Below, piece by piece: positions 33,027-41,717 of a stretch of DNA of 64,000 bases. How positions within the stretch are numbered: the first letter of the stretch is position 1; every line of letters starts with the position of its first letter. The notes beneath the pieces were generated by a model. The model was not told the DNA's origin and searched no databases. It saw only the letters and a list, made by a program, of their open reading frames with translations. Source of the DNA: JAOUEA01 sp038249195 (GTDB lineage: Bacteria > Actinomycetota > UBA4738 > HRBIN12); the NCBI GenBank assembly GCA_038249195.1, contig JBBRWM010000004.1:245879-309878 (forward strand), in the 5' to 3' direction. The translations under genes and the position numbers were made by a program.

Positions 33027-33413
33027 ATGATGAACAAGATCGCGAGATCGAGGAAGACCCTGCTGGTGGCCGTGACCGCACTGACGATCGCGGGTTCGGT
33101 GACCGGGGTGGCCCTGGCGGCGGGCGGGAGCAAAGCACCCAAGGCCCCCGCCGTCGAGGTGACCACACCGGACACCGACAACGTCCAGTCGGGAGATCAG
33201 ACCTCGCCCGACATCGCTACCAAGGCGACGGAGAAGGCCTCCGTCGTCGGGGCCAAGAGCACGAGCTCGGCCAGCGAAACCGGGAGCGAGGACCCGAGCG
33301 CCGAGACCGGCGGCACCGAGAACGGTGTCGAGACCGGTGGCGTCTCAGACGGTCCCGGCGGGCACGCAGACCCGCCCGGGAACGTGAATCACGAGTTCAA
33401 CGGTGAGGAGTAG
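33027..33413 (+). CDS. Small acidic secreted protein
   Basis: A 128-residue protein with a signal peptide (KTLLVAVTALTIAGSVTGVALA) and an acidic, Ser/Thr/Gly/Asp-rich mature part without Cys, probably disordered. No family was recognised. A near-perfect Shine-Dalgarno GAAGGAGGTG precedes ATG 33027 and ATG 33030 (either usable), so expression may be strong. It follows the second kinase and has the regulon's direct repeat upstream. It ends in HEFNGEE, just before a strong terminator hairpin. A role as an envelope signal or as substrate for the neighbouring exporter is speculative. Confidence 0.75.
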   Translation: MMNKIARSRKTLLVAVTALTIAGSVTGVALAAGGSKAPKAPAVEVTTPDTDNVQSGDQTSPDIATKATEKASVVGAKSTSSASETGSEDPSAETGGTENGVETGGVSDGPGGHADPPGNVNHEFNGEE

Positions 33414-33424
33414 TACTCCTGCTG

Positions 33425-33460
33425 GCGGATGGAGGTCCCGCGCTCGGGGCCTCCATCCGC
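33425..33460 (+). terminator. Terminator hairpin after the acidic protein gene
   Basis: Eleven perfect pairs (GCGGATGGAGG at 33425-33435 with CCTCCATCCGC at 33450-33460) continue inward with four more pairs (one G-T) to a six-base loop. It is followed by TTCGT without a long U-tract, typical of high-GC terminators. Confidence 0.75.
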
Positions 33461-33561
33461 TTCGTGCTCGCGGCAGGCGTCGGGCACGCCGACTGCGCCC
33501 GCACACGGCGCCGGCACTCGACGGCAGCCGAGGCCCCCGCCGAGGAGGAGATCTCGCCGTG

Positions 33562-34452
33562 ATGGCACGTTGGATGAACGGGTTCGGAGCGTTGGCGCTC
33601 ATGACCATCGTCCTGGGGCCGCCGACCCAGCGCCACGATGTCGCGATCCGGCCACGGAAGCCGCCGACGGCGATCATCGTGCTCGAGAACAAGCCGGCGT
33701 CGAAGATCGTGGGCAACGCGTCAGCCCGGTACCTCAACGCGCTCATCAGGCGCGGCACCAGGTTCACGAACTATCGGGAAGGCTCCACGCGGGGCCCGAG
33801 CCTCCCCGATTACCTCCAGCTCGTGACGGGGTCCTCGTGCGCCCGTTTCACGGACACCGTGCGAGCTCGCGACCGCGCGATCAGCCGCGCCTGCCCCAAG
33901 ACGCTCTGGCACCAGCTCGACCGCGCCGGGCGGACGTGGAGGATCTTCCAGGACGTCATGCCGTCCGCCTGCTTCCGTGGCGCGACCTACACGAACACGA
34001 GGATCGGCGATCAGTACGCGCTGAAGCACGATCCGGGCCCGATGTTCAGGTCCCTGCCGTCCTGCGCGAGACACGTGGTGCCGTTCTCAGCGCTGGATGC
34101 GGCGCACATGCCCGACGTGAGCTTCATCACGCCGTCGATCTGCAACGACATGCACGGGTCCAAGGCGTCGTGGGCCCCGGCGAGCTGCGCACCCGGGTCG
34201 GCGGCGCTCGTGCGGCGCGGAGACTCCTGGATGAAGGCGCTCGTCTCCCGCTTGCTCGCCAACGGCGTCGTCGTCTTCGTGACCTTCGACGAGAGCGGCA
34301 CCCTCTACGCGGTGGCGGCCGGGCCCGGGATCTCGGCAGGAAAGAGGGACGGGGCCGCATACACCCACTACAGCTGGCTTCGCGCCGTGGAACGCCGCTA
34401 CGGCTTGCCCCTCCTCGGGGGTGCGAAGAGGGCCAGGAAGCTTCCGATCTAG
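33562..34452 (+). CDS. Phosphoesterase (PF04185-like) secreted protein
   Basis: A 296-residue protein of the acid phosphatase/phospholipase C superfamily. TAIIVLENKPASKIVGNASA corresponds to the metal-binding 'VMLENRS' region of the family. ITPSICNDMHG gives the Asp/His ligands, and VVVFVTFDESG contains the family (F/W)DE motif. The N-terminus has a weak hydrophobic segment (FGALALMTIVLG) that may be a signal. ATG 33562 and the adjacent in-frame GTG 33559 follow GAGGAGGAG. It is a shorter relative of the phosphoesterase at 47432-48841. Confidence 0.8.
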   Translation: MARWMNGFGALALMTIVLGPPTQRHDVAIRPRKPPTAIIVLENKPASKIVGNASARYLNALIRRGTRFTNYREGSTRGPSLPDYLQLVTGSSCARFTDTVRARDRAISRACPKTLWHQLDRAGRTWRIFQDVMPSACFRGATYTNTRIGDQYALKHDPGPMFRSLPSCARHVVPFSALDAAHMPDVSFITPSICNDMHGSKASWAPASCAPGSAALVRRGDSWMKALVSRLLANGVVVFVTFDESGTLYAVAAGPGISAGKRDGAAYTHYSWLRAVERRYGLPLLGGAKRARKLPI

Positions 34453-34574
34453 GGGGCTGCATCCATCCGAAGGCCGAGCGCACCTGGAGGCCTCGGCGAT
34501 CACCGCGGCCGCCTCCCGCCTATCCTTGTCGTGAGCGCGACGATGTTGGCCGACCGCACCTGGAGGATCTCGGC

Positions 34575-35741
34575 ATGGCGAAGACCGAACAAGAGATCAA
34601 GATCCGCAACGACGGGACGGAATGGGTGCCGCGCCCGACGCTCGGCAGCGCCGACTACGCGAGTCCCGAGGTCTGGGCGGACGAGCGCGAGAAGATCTGG
34701 TGGGGCCAGTGGATCTGCGTGGGCCGCACCGAGGAGATCCCGCGCACGGGCGACTACGCCGTGCGCGACGTGGCGGGGGAATCCATCTTCATCACCAGGA
34801 ACGAGGCCGGCGGGCTCCGCGCCTTCTACAACGTGTGCAGCCACCGGGGGACCAAGTTCCTCGACGACATCGAGGGGACCGCGAGCGTGCGCAAGGCCAT
34901 CGTGTGCCCCTACCACGCGTGGACGTTCGACCTCAACGGGCAGCTGATCGGCTCGCCGAACGTCCGTGAAGACGAGCACTTCGACCGCGGGGATCATCCG
35001 CTGTACGACATCGCCGTGGACGCGTACGCCGGCTTCCTGTTCGTGAACCTGTCCACGGACGGTCCCACGCTGTCGCTGGTGGAGTCGTTGAACAGCGGCG
35101 CCGAGACCATCACCGCGTTCGATCGCTTCAAGATGGATGAGCTGCGGGTGGGCGTGCGCCTCGTCTACGAGGTGGAGGCGAACTGGAAGATCGTGGTGGA
35201 GAACTACAACGAGTGCCTCCACTGCCCGCAGATCCATCCCGAGCTCGTGCAGGTCATCCCGCTCTTCCGGTTCGGCGAGGTCTGGGACGAAGAGATCCCC
35301 GACGACGGGAACCGCATGGTGGAGGGCGCGACTTCCTTCACCACGTCGGGCACCTCCGAGCTGCCCACGCTCCCGGACCTCCAGCCCGAGGACTACGAGA
35401 TGTACTACGGCACGTACCAGTTCCCGAACCTGATGCTGAACCTGCACCCGGATGCTGGCATGTACTACATCGGCTACCCCAAGGGTCCCCGCCACACGAC
35501 CGTCGTGAGCGAGTTCCTGTTCCGCCCCGAGACCATCGAGGATCCTGCCCTGTTCAAGCCCGAGCCCACCGTGGAGCTGTGGGACCTGATCAGCAAGCAA
35601 GACTGGGTGGCGTGCGAACGTGCGCAGACCGGCGTGAGCTCTCGTGCGTTCACGCGCGGCGTGTACCCGCGCCAGGACCGCTTCCTCTACTGGTTCAACG
35701 AAGAGTGGCGCCGGGCGATGGGCCGCCCGACCCTCGGCTGA
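34575..35741 (+). CDS. Rieske non-heme iron oxygenase, quaternary-ammonium type
   Basis: A 388-residue oxygenase alpha subunit. The Rieske cluster is bound by C88-x-H90 and C111-x2-H114 (VCSHRGTKF, CPYHAWTF). The mononuclear iron motif is ENYNECLHCPQIHPEL with H216 and H221. The residue three before the first His, Glu213, replaces the Asp of aromatic dioxygenases; that Glu is typical of choline, carnitine and glycine-betaine monooxygenases. With dimethylglycine dehydrogenase and sarcosine oxidase nearby, a betaine demethylating role is likely, but no ferredoxin reductase partner gene (GbcB/CntB-like) is in the window. ATG 34575 has GGAGGAT upstream. Confidence 0.87.
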   Translation: MAKTEQEIKIRNDGTEWVPRPTLGSADYASPEVWADEREKIWWGQWICVGRTEEIPRTGDYAVRDVAGESIFITRNEAGGLRAFYNVCSHRGTKFLDDIEGTASVRKAIVCPYHAWTFDLNGQLIGSPNVREDEHFDRGDHPLYDIAVDAYAGFLFVNLSTDGPTLSLVESLNSGAETITAFDRFKMDELRVGVRLVYEVEANWKIVVENYNECLHCPQIHPELVQVIPLFRFGEVWDEEIPDDGNRMVEGATSFTTSGTSELPTLPDLQPEDYEMYYGTYQFPNLMLNLHPDAGMYYIGYPKGPRHTTVVSEFLFRPETIEDPALFKPEPTVELWDLISKQDWVACERAQTGVSSRAFTRGVYPRQDRFLYWFNEEWRRAMGRPTLG

Positions 35742-35756
35742 AGGAAAGGAGCGCGC

Positions 35757-36158
35757 GTGGATCTCGGGAACCTGATCGGCGGACTGACGGGAGGCGATGA
35801 CAGCGGGAACAAGAAGGACCTCCTGTCGAACGTCGTGAGCATGGTGGGGGGGCAGGAGGGGCTCCAGAACCTCGTCGGCCAGCTCTCCAAGGGAGGTCTC
35901 GGCAGCGCGGTCCAGTCCTGGATCGGCACCGGAACCAACGAGGCAGTTTCGGGCACCGAGATCGAGCAGGCGCTGGGGAAGGAGCAGGTGTCCCAGATCG
36001 CGAACCAGGCCGGCGTCAGCAACGACGAGGCGTCCAGCGGCCTGGCCTCCATGCTCCCGTCGCTGATCGACAAGATCTCCCCGGATGGGAAGTTGCCGTC
36101 GGGCGATCAGCTCAACGACGTGCTCGGAGGGCTGAAGGGGATGCTCGGCGGCCACTGA
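35757..36158 (+). CDS. YidB/DUF937 family protein
   Basis: A 133-residue protein beginning MDLGNLIGGLTGG, with helical repeats LVGQLSKGGLGSAVQSWIGTG and TEIEQALGKEQVSQIANQAG, and an LPSLIDKISPDGKLP end. This is the YidB/DUF937 pattern, whose function is not established. GTG 35757 follows AAGGAAAGGAG. It lies 15 bases after the Rieske gene and may be co-transcribed with it. Confidence 0.85.
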   Translation: MDLGNLIGGLTGGDDSGNKKDLLSNVVSMVGGQEGLQNLVGQLSKGGLGSAVQSWIGTGTNEAVSGTEIEQALGKEQVSQIANQAGVSNDEASSGLASMLPSLIDKISPDGKLPSGDQLNDVLGGLKGMLGGH

Positions 36159-36178
36159 GCGCGTCGAGAACCCGAGGC

Positions 36179-37399
36179 ATGATCGAGCGAGGGATGCCGG
36201 CGACGGCCGAGGAGCTGGGGCTGATGCGCGGCACGCCTCCGGCAGATGAGCGACTCGTCACGCTCGAGAACTGGCTGCTCCCGCCGTTCAATCGGTGGAG
36301 CCTCCAGCACCTGCGCGAGATCGTGCCCACCGCGACGATCGCAGCCGCGGAGGCGCCGGAGCCGCTCCCCCGCGCCGAGCGGACGCTCGATGGCGTCGCC
36401 TACGAAGTCGACGGAGATGCCTGGACGGTCGGCGAGATGCTCGAGGCGACCTATACGGATGGATTCCTCGTCCTGCACCGCGGCGAGGTCGTGACCGAAC
36501 GCTACGCGAACGGTTTCGATCCCGGGGGCACGCATGCGATGTTCTCCACCACGAAGTCAGTGGTCGCCACGATCGCCGGGATCCTGGTGGGGCGTGGGGA
36601 CCTGAGCGTGGACGCAGCGGTAGCGGACGTCGTGCCCGAGGCGGAGGGGACGTCGTGGGCCCACGCCACGGTCCAGCACCTGCTCGACATGCGCACCGGA
36701 ACGCTGTTCAGCGAGGTCTACGAGGACGTGGACGGCGACATGGGCCGTTACTCCGCGGCGAGCGGCATGGGGCGGTCCTACGACCGCGGGGATCCGGACA
36801 CCCGCGCCTACCTCCTCGGGCTCGAGAACGACCGCGAGCACGGCGGGGTGTTCGACTATCGCTCCGTGGTCACCTCCATGCTCGGCTGGGTGGTGGAGCG
36901 CGCGGGGGAAGCCCGGCTCCCCGACCTGATCGGCCGGGAGCTGTGGGCGCCGATGGGTGCGGAGGTGGAGGCCTGCATCGCGTTGGACCGTGCCGGGGCA
37001 GCGATGGCGGCGGGCGGCATGAGCGCGTCGCTGCGTGACCTCGCGCGCTTCGGGCAGGTGTGGGCGCGCGGCGGCGCCGCCCTCGACGGACACCAACTCG
37101 TGCCGCAGGCGTGGGTGACCGGCACCATCGCGGGCGCGCCCGACGGGGCGGCCGCCTACGTGGGGGCGGGCGAAGCCGACCCCATGTTCCCGGACAGCCA
37201 CTACCGCAACAAATGGTGGGTGTTCGATCCCCACACGCCGTTCTACGCGGCCATCGGGATCGCGGGGCAGTTCGCCGCCGTGCACCCTCCTTCGGACACG
37301 GTGATCGCGAAGTTCTCTTCCCTTCCCGTGGCGGACGATCCCGAGCTAGAGGGGCTCCAGCTCGCGGGCTTCGCGGCCATCGTGGGAGCCCTGGAGTAG
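36179..37399 (+). CDS. Serine hydrolase of the beta-lactamase / NylB family
   Basis: A 406-residue class-C-like serine hydrolase. S123-T-T-K126 is the nucleophile motif (MFSTTKSVV) and Y227-R-S229 is the second motif. HTPFYAAIGIAGQF near the C-terminus fits the 6-aminohexanoate-dimer hydrolase (NylB) branch, though many members are esterases. There is no signal peptide, so it is probably cytoplasmic. ATG 36179 begins MIERGMPATAEE. It is in a same-strand run between the Rieske gene and the FAD-GcvT dehydrogenase, so it could hydrolyse an ester or amide of the amine substrate. This is speculation from position. Confidence 0.87.
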   Translation: MIERGMPATAEELGLMRGTPPADERLVTLENWLLPPFNRWSLQHLREIVPTATIAAAEAPEPLPRAERTLDGVAYEVDGDAWTVGEMLEATYTDGFLVLHRGEVVTERYANGFDPGGTHAMFSTTKSVVATIAGILVGRGDLSVDAAVADVVPEAEGTSWAHATVQHLLDMRTGTLFSEVYEDVDGDMGRYSAASGMGRSYDRGDPDTRAYLLGLENDREHGGVFDYRSVVTSMLGWVVERAGEARLPDLIGRELWAPMGAEVEACIALDRAGAAMAAGGMSASLRDLARFGQVWARGGAALDGHQLVPQAWVTGTIAGAPDGAAAYVGAGEADPMFPDSHYRNKWWVFDPHTPFYAAIGIAGQFAAVHPPSDTVIAKFSSLPVADDPELEGLQLAGFAAIVGALE

Positions 37400-37408
37400 C
37401 GGCCGGCC

Positions 37409-39874
37409 ATGACGCCGATCCCCGAGCGCCTCGCCAACCGTGACCTGGACGCTGCCTCTTTGCTCGCCCCGGGGCTCGACCCGCCCGGGCGGGCCCGCGT
37501 GGTGATCGTGGGGGGAGGGATCATCGGCGCAAGCATCGCCTATCACCTCACGCGAGCGGGTGAGACCGACGTCGTGATGCTGGAGCGGGGCCGGCTCACC
37601 AACGGCACCACCTGGCACGCCGCCGGACTCGTATCGCAGATCCGGGCGAATCATGCGCTGACGGCGCTCGCCATGGAAAACGCCGCGACGTACGAGCGTC
37701 TGCCCGCCGAGACGGGCGTGGAGACGGGGATGCGGCGCCACGGCGCCATGACGGTCGCGCGGACGCCTGGACGTCTGCAGGAGGCCCTGTACGGCGTCGC
37801 GCTCGCCAAGGACTTCGGGATCGACGTCGAGGTGCTCGACCGTGAGGGCATCAAGGCGCGCTGGCCAGCCGCCAACGTCGAGGATCTCCATGGAGCCGTG
37901 AACTTCCCGAGCGACGGCACCGTCAACCCCGGCGACGCGGCGCTCGCGTTCGCGAAGGGATCGGTGGACATGGGGGTGCGCTACGTGCCCGAGACCACGG
38001 TGAAGGGGTTCACCCTCGTGGGCGGGCGCGTCACGGGCGTCGTGACCTCGCGTGGCTCCATCGAGGCCGAGACCGTGGTGCTCGCGGCAGGGTTGTGGAC
38101 CTCGGAGCTCGCCCGGATGGCCGGCGCGAGCGTGGCCCTGTATCCGGCCGAGCACGTGTGGGTCATGACGCAGGAGAGCGAGGGGGCGCGCGAGGAGGCG
38201 CCCTTCCTGCGCGATCCCGACGGCTACCTGTACATCCGCCACTACCGCGGGAGGTACCTGATCGGCGCGTTCGAACCCCGGGGCAAGCCCAAGCGGATCG
38301 CCGAGATCGGCACAGAGGGGTTCGTGGAGTTCGGGCCCGACTGGGATCACTTCGCGCCGATCCTGCGGGCGGCGCGTGAACGCGTGCCCGAGCTGGAGCA
38401 GATCGGCTTCTCCCACTACCTGCGTGCCCCGGAGAGCTTCACGCCCGACGCGAACTTCCAGCTCGGCTACGTGCCGGAGGTGCCCGGTCTCTTCGTGGCG
38501 GCAGGATTCAACTCGCAGGGGGTCATCTACGCGCCCGGCGCGGGGAAGGCGGCCGCCGAGTGGATCGTGGCCGGACATCCCACGATGGACCTCGCCGATG
38601 TCGATGTCGCGCGGATGGATCGATGGGCGAACGATCGCTCGTGGATGCACGTGCGTACCGTGGAATCGCTGGGTGGACTCTATGAGATGCATTGGCCGGG
38701 CAAGCAGCCCGTGACCGCCCGCGGCGTGCGGCGCGTGCCGCTGTACGACCGGCTCAGGGCGGCGGGCGCCGCCTTCGGTGAGGCTGCCGGATGGGAACGC
38801 GCGACCTGGTTCCAGCCGGGGGATCTGGATCCACCCACGACCTACTCGTTCACGGAGCCGTCGTGGTTCCCGGCGTTGGCTGAGGAGGTGCGGGCCACGC
38901 GCGAGGCGGTCGCGATGTACGACCTCTCCTCGTACGCCAAGTTCCTGGTGCAGGGGCCCGAGGCGGCGGCGGGGCTCGAGCGCCTGTGTTCCTCCGCCGT
39001 GGACGTTGCGGTCGGCCGCGTCGTGTACGCGCTGCTGTGCAACGAACGCGGTGGGATCGAGATGGATCCCACCGTGACGCGGCTCGGCGAGGATCGTTTC
39101 CTCGTGGTAGCGCCGACGGTCGCGCAGCGGCGCACGGAGATGCTATTGCGCACCGGGCTCCCGGCCGGCGCCACCGTCACCGACGTCACGAGCGGGTGGG
39201 CGGTGCTGCACCTCGCTGGCCCCGCGTCACGGGAGCTGCTGGCCCGCCTCGCCGAGGAGGACCTTTCCGACGAGGCCTTCGGGTTCATGACCGCGCGCGA
39301 GATCGAGGTGGGCTGGACGAAGGCGTGGGCCCTGCGGCTCTCCTACACCGGAGAGCTCGGCTGGGAGCTGTACGTGCCGACGGAGTTCGTGAGCGATCTG
39401 TACGAACGCGTCGTCGGCGCCGGCGCCGATCTCGGGCTGCGGAACGCGGGTGCGTTCGCGTTCGATGCGGCCCGGATCGAGCGCGGCTTCCGCTCGTGGG
39501 GTCACGACATGGGACCCCTCGACGATGCCTACGCCGCGGGGCTAGGGTTCGCGGTACACCTCGGCCGGGCTTTCGTGGGCAGGGACGCGCTGGCCGCGGC
39601 GTCGCTCGGCCCGAGCGAGCGCCGACTGGTCTCGCTGCACGTGCCCGACGCGGTGCTCTGGCACGGGGAGTCGGTGGTGCGCGACGGGGAGCGTCGCGGG
39701 CACGTCACGTCCGGATCCGTGGCGCCCACCCTGGGGGGCTCGGCCGCGCTCGCCTGGATCCGTGGGGAGCCCGACGGCGCCGGGTGGGGCGTGGAGATAC
39801 GCGGCGAGGTCGTCCCTGCAGCGGTGCAGGCGGCCGCGTACTACGACCCGCGCGGCGACCGACTGCGCGGCTGA
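37409..39874 (+). CDS. FAD-GcvT fusion dehydrogenase (dimethylglycine/sarcosine dehydrogenase-like)
   Basis: An 821-residue enzyme. Residues 30-60 are the FAD motif (VVIVGGGIIGASIAYHL), and H70 in TTWHAAGLV matches the His covalently bound to FAD in dimethylglycine and sarcosine dehydrogenases. A central FAO-like domain follows. The last 380 residues are a GcvT folate-binding domain (LSYTGELGWELYV, AFAFDAARIERGFRSWGHD). The reaction would be oxidative N-demethylation with the carbon passed to tetrahydrofolate. It is a paralogue of the partial gene at the window start. It begins 9 bases after the serine hydrolase. Dimethylglycine or sarcosine cannot be told apart from sequence. Confidence 0.9.
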   Translation: MTPIPERLANRDLDAASLLAPGLDPPGRARVVIVGGGIIGASIAYHLTRAGETDVVMLERGRLTNGTTWHAAGLVSQIRANHALTALAMENAATYERLPAETGVETGMRRHGAMTVARTPGRLQEALYGVALAKDFGIDVEVLDREGIKARWPAANVEDLHGAVNFPSDGTVNPGDAALAFAKGSVDMGVRYVPETTVKGFTLVGGRVTGVVTSRGSIEAETVVLAAGLWTSELARMAGASVALYPAEHVWVMTQESEGAREEAPFLRDPDGYLYIRHYRGRYLIGAFEPRGKPKRIAEIGTEGFVEFGPDWDHFAPILRAARERVPELEQIGFSHYLRAPESFTPDANFQLGYVPEVPGLFVAAGFNSQGVIYAPGAGKAAAEWIVAGHPTMDLADVDVARMDRWANDRSWMHVRTVESLGGLYEMHWPGKQPVTARGVRRVPLYDRLRAAGAAFGEAAGWERATWFQPGDLDPPTTYSFTEPSWFPALAEEVRATREAVAMYDLSSYAKFLVQGPEAAAGLERLCSSAVDVAVGRVVYALLCNERGGIEMDPTVTRLGEDRFLVVAPTVAQRRTEMLLRTGLPAGATVTDVTSGWAVLHLAGPASRELLARLAEEDLSDEAFGFMTAREIEVGWTKAWALRLSYTGELGWELYVPTEFVSDLYERVVGAGADLGLRNAGAFAFDAARIERGFRSWGHDMGPLDDAYAAGLGFAVHLGRAFVGRDALAAASLGPSERRLVSLHVPDAVLWHGESVVRDGERRGHVTSGSVAPTLGGSAALAWIRGEPDGAGWGVEIRGEVVPAAVQAAAYYDPRGDRLRG

Positions 39875-39923
39875 ACCTCGACTGCTCGGCGAAGGCCGCC
39901 TGCTTGTATCGTTGGGCGTTCCC

Positions 39924-40814
39924 ATGGAGCCCATGACGTTCATCGGCGTCCCCATCGATTCGGTGGGGCGCGCCGGCGGCACCGAGCACGGGCCCGCGGC
40001 CCTGCGAGAGCACGGCCTCGTGGAGGTGCTCGGGGGAGGGGACGCCGGCGACCTCCCCGTCCGGATCCGCGGCGACGAGCGCGACGGCGTCACCGGCATC
40101 GTGGGCAGCGCGGACGTGCTGGCCACGACGGCCGCGCTCCGCGTGGCCGTCGCCGACCTCCTCACGCGCGGCCACCGCCCGTTCCTGGCCGGCGGCTGCT
40201 GCGCGGAGCTTCCCGGCGCGCTCGCGGGCGCGCGCGACGCGCGCGGCCGCGTGGGTCTCGCCTACCTCGACTGGCATCTCGATGTCTACGACGGTGCGTC
40301 TTCTCCGACCGGGGAGGCCGCCGACATGCCCATCAGCGTGGCGCTCGGTTTCGGGCCGAAGGCGTGGGTGGACGCCACCGGCGGGTCGTCCGTGGCCGGC
40401 ACCGACGTGAACCTGATCGGGTATCGCGACCACGACGAGTACGCCACCCTTCGGAAGCTCCACGACGAGGGGACGCTGGACCGAGGGGTAGGCCTGTTCT
40501 CCCTGGACGCGCTTCGGGCCGACGGCTCGGCGGCGGACGCGGCGCGCACGATCGCGGAGGGACTGGCGATGCTGCCGGGCGGCTTCTGGCTGCACCTTGA
40601 TGTGGACGTCCTGGACGAGACGGTGTTTCCGGCCACGGACTACCTGATGCCGGGTGGGATGACCTGGGACGAGCTCCTCACCCTGCTGCGCCCGCTGGCG
40701 TCATCGCCGGGGCTGATCGGCGCCTCGTTCGGGTGCTACAACCCGCAGAAGGACCCCGATGGGGCCTCCGGTCGCGCGCTCGTGGCCGCCTGGGCGGAGG
40801 CCCAGCGCGGCTGA
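39924..40814 (+). CDS. Arginase-fold protein with altered metal ligands
   Basis: A 296-residue ureohydrolase-superfamily protein. It keeps the D116-W-H118-L-D120 and D226-V-D228 metal motifs (YLDWHLDVYD, LHLDVDVLDE) and the start GVPIDSVGRAGGTEHGPAAL. Where arginase/agmatinase have GGDH, this protein has G90-G91-C92-C93, so the first Asp and the first His are both Cys. It may bind metal differently or be a specialised amidinohydrolase. ATG 39924 starts MEPMTFIGVP; ATG 39933 is an alternative. A TATCGT hexamer (39907-39912) lies just upstream. It follows the FAD-GcvT dehydrogenase and converges on the ribokinase. Confidence 0.82.
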   Translation: MEPMTFIGVPIDSVGRAGGTEHGPAALREHGLVEVLGGGDAGDLPVRIRGDERDGVTGIVGSADVLATTAALRVAVADLLTRGHRPFLAGGCCAELPGALAGARDARGRVGLAYLDWHLDVYDGASSPTGEAADMPISVALGFGPKAWVDATGGSSVAGTDVNLIGYRDHDEYATLRKLHDEGTLDRGVGLFSLDALRADGSAADAARTIAEGLAMLPGGFWLHLDVDVLDETVFPATDYLMPGGMTWDELLTLLRPLASSPGLIGASFGCYNPQKDPDGASGRALVAAWAEAQRG

Positions 40815-40844
40815 GCGCTGCGTGGCGCGTGTTCGAATGCGCGA

Positions 40845-41717
40845 TCAGCCGGCCGCGAGCTCGCGGTCCAGGGCCTCGCGCGAGGGCATCCCGGCGCGAG
40901 CCCCCGCCACGGTCACCGCGAGCGCGGCGGCGGTGACGGCGCGCTCCACGGCCTGCCGCAATGCACGGCCTTCCCCCAGTGCTGCGGCGAGGACGCCGTT
41001 GAAGCAGTCGCCCGCGCCCGTGGTGTCCACGACCCGTACCGTGGGCGCGGGGACGTCGACGCGGGCGCCATCGCGGACGATCGTTGCTCCGGCGGCTCCG
41101 CGGGTCTGCACGATCACGTCGCCGGACGAGGGCGGGCCCAGGGCCGACGCTTCGCCCTCGTTAGGGGTCACCACGGATGCGAACGGCAGCAACGCGGCCA
41201 CGCCCGGTCCCACCGGGGCCGGGTTGAGCACGAGCGTCACATCCCGCTCCCGCGCCCACGCGCCTGCGGCGCGGGCGGCGTCGAGCGGCACCTCAAGGCT
41301 CACCAACACCACGGAGGGCGCCACCTTGCCGAGCGCCGCCACAACCCGGGTGGCGGAGAGGGTCTCGTTCGCGCCGGGCGCAACCGTGATCTGATTCTCC
41401 CCGGCTGCGTTCACGGCGATCAGGGCCACCCCGGTGGCCGATCCGTCGACCCGCGTCACGTGGTCGACGTCGACGCCGTCCTCCTCGAGCGCGCCCAAGG
41501 AGGCGGCCCCGAACGCATCGTCGCCCACCGAGCCGATCATGGCGACCGCGCCCGTGCCCGCGCGCGATGCCGCCACCGCCTGGTTGCCGCCCTTGCCTCC
41601 GTGGTGTTGGGCGAACGTGCCGCCCACCACGGTCTCCCCGGGCACCGGCAGGCGCGCACCCGTCACGACGAGGTCCACGTTGATCGCACCGATCACCGCG
41701 AGCGAACCGGCGTTCAC
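40845..41717 (-). CDS. rbsK: Ribokinase, PfkB family
   Basis: A 290-residue sugar kinase. AVIGAINVDLVV, the GGKGGNQAVAASRAG signature, LNPAPVGPG and the DTTGAGDCFNGVLAAAL nucleotide/anion-hole motif (catalytic Asp in GAGD) identify RbsK. GTG 41717 overlaps the nucleoside hydrolase stop as GTGA. The pairing suggests salvage: ribose released by the hydrolase is phosphorylated to ribose-5-phosphate. Confidence 0.92.
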   Translation of the reverse strand: MNAGSLAVIGAINVDLVVTGARLPVPGETVVGGTFAQHHGGKGGNQAVAASRAGTGAVAMIGSVGDDAFGAASLGALEEDGVDVDHVTRVDGSATGVALIAVNAAGENQITVAPGANETLSATRVVAALGKVAPSVVLVSLEVPLDAARAAGAWARERDVTLVLNPAPVGPGVAALLPFASVVTPNEGEASALGPPSSGDVIVQTRGAAGATIVRDGARVDVPAPTVRVVDTTGAGDCFNGVLAAALGEGRALRQAVERAVTAAALAVTVAGARAGMPSREALDRELAAG

